A stretch of DNA of 31,054 nt from Cloacibacillus sp. (GTDB lineage: Bacteria; Synergistota; Synergistia; Synergistales; Synergistaceae), in assembly GCF_020860125.1 (NCBI RefSeq), contig NZ_JAJBUX010000019.1:1-31054 (forward strand). Reading direction: 5' to 3'. The notes under the pieces are model-generated. The model ran no database searches, had not been told where the DNA came from, and saw only the letters and a list, made by a program, of their open reading frames with translations. Both the position numbers and the translations under genes were made by a program. This document shows positions 24,002 through 31,054 of this stretch, in pieces. Each line of letters opens with the position of its first letter. Within the stretch, counting starts at the first letter, position 1.

Positions 24002-24547
24002 ATGAGGAGAAATAGGGGCGGTATAACTACGGTCCTGGTGATAATAATAGTTGTCGCGATGCTTGCCGCGACGGCCTGGCTCGTGTTGGAGACTCTGAGA
24101 AAGCGCAGCGCCGAACAGGGGCTGTCCTATCTGCAAAGCGGCGACTATACCCAGGCGGCGCTCTGCCTGGAGAGGGCGGCGCGCTATTCTCTGCGCCCCG
24201 ACGCGTCGGTACTCTTCCACCTTGCCGAGGCGCGGCTGAAACTTGGCGGCCTCGCGGAGGCGAAGGGCGGCTTTGAACGGGTGATCTCTCTTGAGCCGCG
24301 GAACGCCGCCGCAAGATATGAGCTTGGAAAAATATATATCGGAGAAAAGAACTTCGGGGCGGCGAGGTCTGAGATTACGGCGCTCGAGGAGATCGGTACG
24401 GAAGAGGCGAAGGAATACGCCGACGAACTTAAGGGAGCGATCCAGACCGGGGCCGTGAAGGGTTTCTTCAACGAACTCCTGAAAAAGATACTCCCAGGCG
24501 GCGTTCCCGACGCGTTGAAAAACGCCGTGCCGGAGACCGAAGAATAA
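24002..24547 (+). CDS. membrane-anchored TPR-like protein
   Basis: This 181-residue protein has an N-terminal transmembrane anchor (about residues 8-31, GITTVLVIIIVVAMLAATAW) and about three helical TPR-like repeats. Examples are AEQGLSYLQSGDYTQAALCL, then FHLAEARLKLGGLAEAKGGF and ARYELGKIYIGEKNFGAARS. The C-terminus is acidic. TPR modules mediate protein contacts, so it may scaffold the exported proteins encoded next. It is 48 bases after the phosphatase gene and 27 before the next. AAGGTGG lies seven bases before the start. No specific family recognised. Confidence 0.8.
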   Translation: MRRNRGGITTVLVIIIVVAMLAATAWLVLETLRKRSAEQGLSYLQSGDYTQAALCLERAARYSLRPDASVLFHLAEARLKLGGLAEAKGGFERVISLEPRNAAARYELGKIYIGEKNFGAARSEITALEEIGTEEAKEYADELKGAIQTGAVKGFFNELLKKILPGGVPDALKNAVPETEE

Positions 24548-24574
24548 CGGTAGCCCCGCGAAAGGAAAAGTGCG

Positions 24575-25546
24575 ATGAGGATAAAATACAAAGCGCTCTC
24601 GGCGGCGCTCCTGCTGCTTGGGTTTACGGCGCTTCCGGCCTTCAGCGCGGAGGCTCCGAAGGTGATCGAAGTCGCGAAGAGCCCGCTTCATAAAAACTAC
24701 TTTGAGATCCCCGTTGCCGTCGTGCCGCGCGCGGGCTACAACTTTAAAAAAACGGAGTCCGGCGCCGCCGACAACGCCAAAAAAGTCTCTCTTGACGCCG
24801 TGCTGCTCCACATGCCCTATACGCGGCTGCTGGAAGAGATAGCGAACGACTGCCTCAAAAAAGAAAACATGGAGGTCAAATCACGCTCCTCCTTTATCTG
24901 GAACGGCAGCGCGACGGAGCTTCTCAAAATCTTCCAGCCGAGCGGCAAAACCGTGATCGGGAAATGGGTCCTCATCGTAGACCGCGGGGCCGATACCTGC
25001 TGGATGATAAGCGGGGCCTACAGCGCCAAAGACGCGGCGGCGGCCCAGGCCGTGCTTGATACCTTAAAAAGCGCCTGGTGGCCCTCCGATGATACGGTGC
25101 CGCAGGAGGCCTCGGGCATGCTTCTCGCGAACGTAAAAACAGAGGAGACCCCTTTTCGTATCGCGGGATTTTGCCAGGACTCGCTGATATACACGAAAGA
25201 CGGGCGTATCCCGACGCAGGACCCGGACCAGGCGCTCTACGTGATATCGCACGTCTCCGGAGCATACATTCCCTCAGAAAAACGCGAATCCTTCGCGGCG
25301 GAACATATCGCCGAAGTCGAGCGGGGGGCGAAGCTTGAGATAATATCTCAGACGCAGGAATCGATAAACGGCCTTCCCGCGATCGTGACGGTGGCCTATA
25401 CCGAAGGCGAGCCGCAGTCCCTCATCTATCAGGCGGCTGTCTTCAAGGCCTCGCGGGTGATCATGCTGGTCGGCATCGCGCGCCGGAACATCCCGCAAAA
25501 CCTGGAAAGCTTCCACAAGCTTACGGCCTCCTACAGCGAGAGTTGA
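24575..25546 (+). CDS. exported protein of unknown function, possible tandem DcrB/PsbP-like fold
   Basis: This 323-residue protein has a clear Sec signal peptide (MRIKYKALSAALLLLGFTAL then PAFSAEA, cleavage near residue 25), so it is probably periplasmic. I do not recognise a named family. The mature part seems to repeat one pattern: a strand-rich region, then GKWVLIVDRGADTCWMISG and AAQAVLDTLKSAWW in the first half. The second half has GLPAIVTVAYTEGEPQSLIY and NLESFHKLTASY. This layout resembles small DcrB/PsbP-like domains, a weak visual inference. AAAGGAAAAG precedes the start. It lies in the operon between the TPR protein and the PDZ-like protein. Confidence 0.75.
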   Translation: MRIKYKALSAALLLLGFTALPAFSAEAPKVIEVAKSPLHKNYFEIPVAVVPRAGYNFKKTESGAADNAKKVSLDAVLLHMPYTRLLEEIANDCLKKENMEVKSRSSFIWNGSATELLKIFQPSGKTVIGKWVLIVDRGADTCWMISGAYSAKDAAAAQAVLDTLKSAWWPSDDTVPQEASGMLLANVKTEETPFRIAGFCQDSLIYTKDGRIPTQDPDQALYVISHVSGAYIPSEKRESFAAEHIAEVERGAKLEIISQTQESINGLPAIVTVAYTEGEPQSLIYQAAVFKASRVIMLVGIARRNIPQNLESFHKLTASYSES

Positions 25547-25595
25547 AATAAAAAAACCTAACCGGCAAGAGATGGAAAGGAGAGGATCTTTAAAG

Positions 25596-26588
25596 ATGAA
25601 AAAACTGATATCGGCGCTGTTGATGATACTTCTTATCGCCACAGCCGCCGCCGCGCACCATCCGGGGCCGCCGCCCCAGCACCACGGCGGACCGGGGCCG
25701 GGACCCGGACCGAGACCTGGCCCGCCCCCAGGGCCAAGGCCTGGAGTGAGGCCAATGCCGCGCCCGATGCCGCCTGGTCCGCCGCCCGGTCCTATGCACG
25801 GACCGCATCCTGGCTGGAGGCCGGGACCGCCGCCTCCCCCGCCGCGCCATTACCACGGCGGCTTCTGCTGGGACTCCGGATGGTTTGGCGGCGGCCTGGG
25901 AATCGGCGTGCTGCTCGGCACGATGGTGAACAACCAGTACCAGTCACAGGCGGAGGCGAATGCCATCGCGCGGCAGCAGGCCTATGAGCGCAAAGTGAAC
26001 GAAGTCAGGAACGCGGCGCGCGACATCGCCGCGGCGCAGAGCAGCCATGTGATGCAGATAATCTCACAGGTCGGCCCCGAATACGCCCTGCAGGACCTCA
26101 ACAGCTACTGGCAGGCACAGGGACAGGCGACCTTTCTTGACGCCCATACCCCCAGCGTGCTCAAAGTCGCGGGCTTCCAGCAGGAGCTGACGATACTCTA
26201 CACGGTGGACCCGTCAAGGCAGAGCGTCACCGTGACGGTAAACGCTCCCCAGTACGACATCTCGGAGAGCAGCACCGCGCAGTATACGCCGCCGGCTCCG
26301 GCCGCGCCGGTGAAGGCCGCCGCCAAAGTGATGGGCTTCACCGTAGCGGACGACGCCCGCAGCCCCGAGGGCTTCCTGCTAGTGCGCGACGTGACTCCGG
26401 CGACGGCGGCCGCCTATGTGGGGCTGAAAAACGGGGCCGTGCTCTATCAGGTCGACGGCTACAGCACCGCCCAAGTCGGAGTCGAGCAGATGAACGCCTA
26501 TATTGAGGGGCGCGCCGCCGCCGACGCGGTGGTGGAGATCACCTTCTCCGACGGCGGGAAGCAGAAGACGGCCCAGATCAAGCTGTAG
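25596..26588 (+). CDS. exported His/Pro/Gly-rich protein with C-terminal PDZ-like domain
   Basis: This 330-residue protein has a Sec signal peptide (residues 1-20, ending TAAAA). A low-complexity segment of about 75 residues follows, rich in Pro, Gly, Arg and His (HHPGPPPQHHGG, MHGPHPGW, HYHGG). Then come a Gly-rich hydrophobic patch (GGGLGIGVLLGTMV), an Ala/Gln-rich helix and a middle domain. A PDZ-like C-terminal domain covers about 250-330 (GFLLVRDVTPATAAAYVGLK, GAVLYQVDGYS). PDZ domains bind peptide ends. The His-rich part could bind divalent metal, which is inference. The start at 25596 has GGAGAGG about ten bases upstream. Last gene of the run. Confidence 0.82.
   Translation: MKKLISALLMILLIATAAAAHHPGPPPQHHGGPGPGPGPRPGPPPGPRPGVRPMPRPMPPGPPPGPMHGPHPGWRPGPPPPPPRHYHGGFCWDSGWFGGGLGIGVLLGTMVNNQYQSQAEANAIARQQAYERKVNEVRNAARDIAAAQSSHVMQIISQVGPEYALQDLNSYWQAQGQATFLDAHTPSVLKVAGFQQELTILYTVDPSRQSVTVTVNAPQYDISESSTAQYTPPAPAAPVKAAAKVMGFTVADDARSPEGFLLVRDVTPATAAAYVGLKNGAVLYQVDGYSTAQVGVEQMNAYIEGRAAADAVVEITFSDGGKQKTAQIKL
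25650..25860 (+). repeat. low-complexity GC-rich Pro/Gly-coding repeats
   Basis: Imperfect short tandem units of the type CCNGGNCCN code for the Pro-Gly-rich segment of the exported PDZ-like protein. They are prone to slippage and length variation between strains. Confidence 0.65.
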
Positions 26589-26688
26589 GCGGCAGATATA
26601 CCGACAGGCTCGGCTCTATACGATAGAGATAAGCCTCTGCCTATGCGCGGAGAGGAAACGGCGCCGCGCAAAATTTTGTAAAAAAGTA

Positions 26689-26718
26689 TTGCGCCAACCG
26701 TGGAAGTCGTGATAGACT
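26689..26718 (+). promoter_or_regulatory. putative promoter of tRNA-Arg
   Basis: TTGCGC (26689-26694) and TAGACT (26713-26718) are 18 bases apart, ending 15 bases before the mature tRNA. The match is moderate but the position is right. Confidence 0.45.
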
Positions 26719-26733
26719 AACATTTGTGCAAGC

Positions 26734-26810
<77 letters not shown>

Positions 26811-26814
26811 ATTA

Positions 26815-26859
26815 AAAGAATAGAAACGGCTTTCAAGTACATCTTGGAAGCCGTTTTGT
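26815..26859 (+). repeat. 45-bp direct repeat, copy 1 (contains the tRNA terminator)
   Basis: This segment, from AAAGAATA through TTTTGT, recurs at 30386-30430 with one difference (G at 26823, A at 30394). The two copies are 3,571 bp apart in the same orientation and flank the subtilase gene. Confidence 0.9.
26824..26857 (+). terminator. terminator of tRNA-Arg
   Basis: AAACGGCTTTCAAG pairs with CTTGGAAGCCGTTT (a 14-bp stem with one wobble) around loop TACAT and ends in TTTTG. It is 14 bases after the tRNA CCA. Confidence 0.88.
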
Positions 26860-26866
26860 CATTTAT

Positions 26867-26894
26867 GCCAATTTCATTATTTTTGGAAATTGGC
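26867..26894. other. 9-bp inverted repeat between tRNA terminator and subtilase gene
   Basis: GCCAATTTC (26867-26875) and GAAATTGGC (26886-26894) are perfect inverted arms with a ten-base AT loop. It could be an operator for the subtilase gene or a second weak terminator. Confidence 0.4.
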
Positions 26895-27019
26895 CGGACG
26901 GTCGGACATAATGTAAATATATGGCAGTCAATATCTTCTTCATGGAAAAACGTGATAATATTATTTCTCTGTTATATACGACGCCCCGCGCGGGATGCGC
27001 GGCGGAAAGGATGTCTGAG

Positions 27020-30000
27020 ATGAAATTTAATTTATGGAAGATCACGGCCGCCGTGCTGGCGGCGCTGCTTTTAGCGGTTCCGGTTCGCCTGTCGGCCGAT
27101 GTGGTCAAAGGCGAATATGCGGAGGGGCGTATACTCGTAAAAATTGTCTCCGCGCCTCAAGGTGCTTTGAAGGGACGTTCCCTGTCGTCAGCCTCATCGA
27201 CGGAGATCGCCGGAATGAAGATAGAAAAAAGCTGGGATTTTGCGGCAAGTAAGACGAGCGCTGAAAATGGCGGAAGAACTCTCTCCGCAGGCGGAACAGA
27301 GGGCGGCGAAAGGATCGCCCTGCTCTCTTCAGGGACTATGAGTACGGCACAGATGCTTGCGGCGGCGGAGAAAGAACCGAGCATAACCTACGCCGAACCG
27401 GACTATAAAATATATCCGGTGTCACTGCCGAATGATCCCGCGGTAACCGAACAGTGGGCTTACAGCAATAAAATTAAAAGTCCAGCCGGCGGAGCCACTA
27501 CCGTCAATATACAGAGTGCGTGGGGCAGAGCGGAGGCCTCTCACAATGCTGAGGTGGCGGTCGCGGTTGTGGACATGGGTGTGGATTATGAACATCCGGA
27601 TCTGAAAGACAATATGTGGGACGGCAGCGAATACGGCTACCCAAAGCATGGTTGGGACAGCGCGCTTGATACGAACGACCCGATGGACAGAGATGGACAT
27701 GGTACGCACGTCGCCGGGATTGTCGCCGCCAGCTCAAACAACGGAATCGGGATTGCGGGGGCGGCGCGCGGCACGAAGATAATCGTCGTCAAAGTTTTCG
27801 GCCGCAGCGACGGGTTTTCCTCCTCTGTGGTAGACGCCTATAGCAAACTGCTGACGTTGAAGGCAAGCGGCGTTAAGCTTGTGGCGACCAATAACTCCTG
27901 GACAGCCCCTATACTCTCAAAGACGGCGGCGGAGGCGATGGAGGCGCTCGGCAGGGCGGGGGTTGTCAACGTTGTCGCTGCTGCAAACGATCACGCGGAC
28001 AACGATACGACGATGGGGTTTCCCTTTAACTTTCCCTCCGATTATTCCGTGGTCGTCGCGGCCTCCACGCCATGGGACGAGATTGCGGAATTTTCCAACT
28101 ACGGAAAACGCTCCGTGCACCTTGCCGCGCCCGGCGCTTGGATACTGAGCACATATAGCCGGAAAGCTGAAAAAGAAGAATCTATACTGAAAAATTCCTT
28201 TGCAAAGCCGCTCATATCCGACGATAAGCTGGTCTACTACAGAGATTTCGTCTCCGCCGAGGGGCTTACCCTTTCAGGTTCGGAGAACGGCACGCAGAGC
28301 ATATCGACTGATGACGGCTATCTGGAGTGGAAAATTTCGGCGCAGAGGGCCGGTACCTTTGCCATCACGATAGATAAAGAATTCGACCTGCGTGCCGTCA
28401 GCGCGGACAGCTATGCCCTTCATCTCAGCACGGCCTCAGTCAGCGGCAGAGCGTGGAATATCTCTCTCTGCTCCTCAGACGGTAAAGACGGGACCAACCG
28501 GGACACGCATAAAATACCCCAGAACGCAAGCGACGGGGGCAACTCCTGGTCTGGCAGCGTCAGACAGATAAACGCTCCCGACGAGGAGAAAGAAGAGTGG
28601 GAGGAGATAATCACTCCGGCGAGACAGGTTTGGTACAGCTCTGAAGTACGCGTGGAGTTGTCCGTAGAGATGTCCGCGGGTGAAGAGCGGACGATAAAAA
28701 TCAAGGAGATTGCGATCACGAAGGGAAAACCGTACGGCGCCGCCGCCCCCTACCGCCATATGGACGGTACCTCGATGGCGGCCCCCGCTGTTGCCGGATG
28801 CGCGGCGCTGCTCGCCGTGACATATCCAGGGATGACGCCGGCCGAGCTGCGCGCGCGGCTCATCGGCGGAGCGGTGAAGATACCGTCGATGAAAGATAAA
28901 TTGCTGAGCGGTGGCCGGTTTGATGTTGAGAAGGCGGCTGTCTCTCCCTCGCCGGTAATAAATACCGCCTTGGCTGCGGGCGGTGTGCTGACGCTTGAGG
29001 GCTGGTTTTTCGGCAAAACCGGAACGCTTGCGCTGAATGCCGGAGGAACAGAACAACAGCTTAAAATTCTCTCATGGGAGGACGGAAGAATCACGGCGGC
29101 GCTCCCCGAGCCTCCCGTCGGCTGGAGCGAAATCACCGTGAGACGCGCGGATGGCGACTGGGGGCGAAAGATCACTGAGCTTTCACATGCCGCTGCGCAG
29201 TGGGAGAGCCTTGCCGCTTTGCCGGTTTATATGCATAAAGCGCGGCTTGCCGCGGATGAGGAAAAAGGGCTGATATACCTCGCGGGCTGTTTCTCTCAAG
29301 AGAAGATGACATCACTCTTCGCCTGTTACGACATCGCGGAGGACCGCTGGCGGGAACTTGCCCAACTTCCAAAAGAGATATACGCTGATTTAGACAAAGA
29401 GGGTAATCCAATACACTTTAGCCTTGACGCGGCGCTCACTATCTACAAGGGGGCTCCCGTAGTAATACGCAACTACGACGGGGTGGCTATCATCGCGGCG
29501 ACGTATCGTGACGGCGCGTGGAAGAGCGTAAAAATCGAAAGCTTCACGGAAAAGCCGACTTGGTATGATAAGGCGGTTTTCGCCACACCGGCAAAAGACG
29601 GAAAGTCGATCCTGCTGCTTCTCAGCAGCGGTACTTTGTGGCGTGTGGACCCGGACGGAGGAAAAGCCGAAAAGATGGCCGCGGTGCCGGAACTCAGCGG
29701 CAGGGACCTTGACGGAGCGGCGATAACGGCCTCGAACGGCGTGATAGCGATAGCTGGCGGCGCCGGTGACGCCGCGGCGGTTCCCCTCTTCTGCGACGGT
29801 GAGAGATCCTGGACGGGAACGCCGTGCCCGCTTCCAGAGTCCGGTAAGTTTACCTGGAAATACGCGGCCTGCGGCATCTATAACGGATTTCTTCTCCTGC
29901 TTGAAGGCACTTGGAACACGCCTCCCGCGATAGGCAGCGGCGCCTATTATGATATGGACAAGAAGATATGGCTTCCAGCGCCTACGGGGCGGACGGCGTC

Positions 30001-30217
30001 AAGGAACTGCGGAGCCTCCGTGGTCGTCGGCGATTACCTCTACCGTGCGGCGATAACGGATTTCTTCGGCGGCGTTGAGGACGCCTTCGAACGTCTGGAT
30101 CTGCGCGATGATGCGCCGGAACCGCGGCCCTCAGGCAGTGGCGGCTGCGATGGAGGCTTCGCCGCCGCAGCGCTGCTGGCCTGTGTCCCGTTGATTTTCG
30201 TAAGAAAGAAAAAGTAA
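27020..30217 (+). CDS. secreted S8 subtilisin-like protease with beta-propeller-like region and Synerg-CTERM sorting signal
   Basis: This 1065-residue exported protease has a signal peptide (about 1-26, ending RLSAD). A propeptide-like region runs to about 135. The S8 catalytic residues are D185 (VAVVDMGVD), H227 (DGHGTHVAG), oxyanion N323 (VVAAAND) and S585 (DGTSMAAPA). About 200 residues of beta-rich sequence are inserted between the Asn and Ser motifs. After the protease come an IPT-like segment (LTLEGWFFGKTGTLALNAGG) and Kelch-like strands (WESLAALPVYMHKARLA). The end is GGCDGGF, a hydrophobic run and RKKK (about 1038-1065). The start at 27020 has GGAAAGG nine bases upstream; longer frames lack a site. 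It is probably surface-anchored or processed. Confidence 0.92.
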   Translation: MKFNLWKITAAVLAALLLAVPVRLSADVVKGEYAEGRILVKIVSAPQGALKGRSLSSASSTEIAGMKIEKSWDFAASKTSAENGGRTLSAGGTEGGERIALLSSGTMSTAQMLAAAEKEPSITYAEPDYKIYPVSLPNDPAVTEQWAYSNKIKSPAGGATTVNIQSAWGRAEASHNAEVAVAVVDMGVDYEHPDLKDNMWDGSEYGYPKHGWDSALDTNDPMDRDGHGTHVAGIVAASSNNGIGIAGAARGTKIIVVKVFGRSDGFSSSVVDAYSKLLTLKASGVKLVATNNSWTAPILSKTAAEAMEALGRAGVVNVVAAANDHADNDTTMGFPFNFPSDYSVVVAASTPWDEIAEFSNYGKRSVHLAAPGAWILSTYSRKAEKEESILKNSFAKPLISDDKLVYYRDFVSAEGLTLSGSENGTQSISTDDGYLEWKISAQRAGTFAITIDKEFDLRAVSADSYALHLSTASVSGRAWNISLCSSDGKDGTNRDTHKIPQNASDGGNSWSGSVRQINAPDEEKEEWEEIITPARQVWYSSEVRVELSVEMSAGEERTIKIKEIAITKGKPYGAAAPYRHMDGTSMAAPAVAGCAALLAVTYPGMTPAELRARLIGGAVKIPSMKDKLLSGGRFDVEKAAVSPSPVINTALAAGGVLTLEGWFFGKTGTLALNAGGTEQQLKILSWEDGRITAALPEPPVGWSEITVRRADGDWGRKITELSHAAAQWESLAALPVYMHKARLAADEEKGLIYLAGCFSQEKMTSLFACYDIAEDRWRELAQLPKEIYADLDKEGNPIHFSLDAALTIYKGAPVVIRNYDGVAIIAATYRDGAWKSVKIESFTEKPTWYDKAVFATPAKDGKSILLLLSSGTLWRVDPDGGKAEKMAAVPELSGRDLDGAAITASNGVIAIAGGAGDAAAVPLFCDGERSWTGTPCPLPESGKFTWKYAACGIYNGFLLLLEGTWNTPPAIGSGAYYDMDKKIWLPAPTGRTASRNCGASVVVGDYLYRAAITDFFGGVEDAFERLDLRDDAPEPRPSGSGGCDGGFAAAALLACVPLIFVRKKK

Positions 30218-30222
30218 GGCGG

Positions 30223-30356
30223 TATATTATGAGTCTGCTGAAAAAGTAGTTTGCACCTTAAGCATCACACTAAATACAGTGTTATTCTTGGTTGTGCTAC
30301 ATTGTATTTTGCGGCGTTTTTGAAGGAGCGCTCACTTTTTCAGTAGCCTCTATATT
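30223..30356. mobile_element. MITE-like element with terminal inverted repeats
   Basis: GAGTCTGCTGAAAAAGT (from 30231) and the reverse complement of ACTTTTTCAGTAGCCTC (ending 30350) match at 15 of 17 positions and bound a 120-bp noncoding element. TATATT occurs just outside each end (30223-30228 and 30351-30356), possibly a target duplication. There is no transposase, so movement would need one supplied in trans. It sits just after the subtilase stop. Confidence 0.6.
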
Positions 30357-30385
30357 GGTCCAATTCCAATATTTTTTGACGTCTT

Positions 30386-30430
30386 AAAGAATAAAAACGG
30401 CTTTCAAGTACATCTTGGAAGCCGTTTTGT
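30386..30430 (+). repeat. 45-bp direct repeat, copy 2
   Basis: This is the second copy of the tRNA-Arg terminator segment (44 of 45 identical). At 30357-30367 there is also a 10-of-11 match to the T-loop sequence GGTTCAATTCC at the same offset as in the tRNA, but the 18 bases in between do not match. Confidence 0.9.
30395..30428. terminator. bidirectional terminator between the subtilase and the XRE-cupin gene
   Basis: It is the same 14-bp stem as the tRNA terminator. The plus-strand tail is TTTTGTTATTATT and the minus-strand tail is TTTTTATTC, so it can end both converging transcripts. Confidence 0.8.
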
Positions 30431-30472
30431 TATTATTAAAATATTACACAGCCATATTACGAAATTTGAAAT

Positions 30473-31018
30473 TTACGGAACAGGAGGAGAACATACGGTA
30501 AGGACTTCTATCTCCTGTTTCAGCGGATTGGAAAATATAAAAGGTCTGGATGCGTTGTAGTAAATACTGTCCCCTGGATAAAGATCATATGTAACATCTT
30601 CGTACTTGAAGCGCAGAAGCCCCTTCACTACGATCATAAACTCTTCGCCTGGATGCGAAGAGAAGAAGGTGTCCATTTCAGGTAAAATTTTAATATATGT
30701 TGCCTGCATGATCTTATCCTTTGCGCTGCCCTGAAGCGGTTCGTAAACCATACACTTGTCATCGTGCCAAAGCTGCTTGCGGTCCGCTTTGCGCACGACG
30801 ACGTCTTGGCTTATTTCTGTTTCAAAGAAATAGACGATGGATACGCCGTAAAACTGGGCCAGCTTTCTTAATGTTGAGATTGTCGGCTCTACCTTCCCCG
30901 TTTCTATCTGGCTTAAATAGCTGGCCGAAAGTCCGACTCCGCTTCCGACATCTTTTAAATGTAAATTTCTTTCTTTTCGGAGACTTTTAATTTTTTGGTG
31001 TAATAATTCGTGTGACAA
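30473..31018 (-). CDS. XRE-family regulator with C-terminal cupin domain
   Basis: This roughly 181-residue DNA-binding protein has an N-terminal helix-turn-helix (KIKSLRKERNLHLKDVGSGV, then GLSASYLSQIETGKVEPTIS) and a C-terminal cupin barrel with HPGEEFMIVVKGLLRF and LYPGDSIYYNASRPF. Regulators of this layout sense a small molecule in the cupin and usually control nearby metabolic or transport genes; the target here is probably beyond the right edge. The start is uncertain: TTG at 31018 has AGGA ten bases upstream, while GTG at 31027 is nearly fused to that site. The stop is 43 bases from the shared bidirectional terminator. Confidence 0.9.
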   Translation of the reverse strand: MSHELLHQKIKSLRKERNLHLKDVGSGVGLSASYLSQIETGKVEPTISTLRKLAQFYGVSIVYFFETEISQDVVVRKADRKQLWHDDKCMVYEPLQGSAKDKIMQATYIKILPEMDTFFSSHPGEEFMIVVKGLLRFKYEDVTYDLYPGDSIYYNASRPFIFSNPLKQEIEVLTVCSPPVP

Positions 31019-31054
31019 CGAAAACACATCCTAATTTTTCAGTGTTACTTAATT

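Noticed and set aside
25650..25860. CRISPR or tandem repeat array
   Set aside because: The repeats are irregular, have no constant repeat-spacer units and are explained by Pro/Gly coding.
26815..30430. Complete integrative element with att sites at tRNA-Arg
   Set aside because: There is no integrase or mobility gene inside, and the repeat covers the terminator rather than the tRNA 3' end itself, so only a remnant or duplication is defensible.

Overview
The window most likely comes from a member of the Synergistota, possibly close to Cloacibacillus. The clearest sign is the C-terminal tail of the large subtilase at 27020-30217: a GGCDGGF motif, a short hydrophobic stretch and RKKK, the layout of the Synerg-CTERM sorting signal described from this phylum. 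The moderately GC-rich coding sequence, a TRAP transporter, pyruvate:ferredoxin oxidoreductase and hydroxy-acid/amino-acid type dehydrogenases fit an anaerobic acid or amino-acid fermenter. The species assignment is inference.

Region 1 (1-11314) is a catabolic locus. The left edge holds the first 30 codons of a pyruvate:ferredoxin oxidoreductase. Next, eight minus-strand genes read from about 8750 down to 282 and look like one long transcription unit: a GlpA-type FAD dehydrogenase with a C-terminal [2Fe-2S] module, an FAD/NAD oxidoreductase, a DUF1667 cysteine protein, an Ldh_2 dehydrogenase, the three TRAP genes dctP-dctQ-dctM, and a DapA-family lyase. Divergent from them are a FadR-type GntR regulator and a LarA-like (DUF2088) racemase homologue. 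The spacer holds two TTGGT-N2-ACCA(A/T) operators bracketing a good sigma-70 promoter. The simplest reading is a GntR-controlled route that imports a hydroxy acid (or a related imino/amino acid), epimerises and oxidises it, and cleaves it to pyruvate. The substrate is not readable from sequence.

Region 2 (11341-15060) holds a membrane diguanylate cyclase with two periplasmic solute-binding domains, and a class I/II aminotransferase cut by one in-frame TGA.

Region 3 (15010-21832) holds two tandem paralogues of a PPDK_N-type ATP-binding protein with no recognisable phosphohistidine domain. Divergent from them is a ppk1-ppx polyphosphate operon.

Region 4 (21917-26588) holds a glycerol dehydrogenase gene with its own promoter, palindrome and terminator. 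It is followed by a probable operon of a histidine phosphatase, a membrane-anchored TPR protein, an exported protein of unknown function, and an exported His/Pro/Gly-rich protein with a PDZ-like end.

Region 5 (26689-31018) starts with tRNA-Arg(CCU). Its terminator is repeated almost perfectly (44 of 45 bases) 3.6 kb downstream, flanking the sortable subtilase and a 120-bp MITE-like element. A minus-strand XRE-cupin regulator ends the window. No rRNA, CRISPR array, complete insertion sequence or prophage gene was seen.
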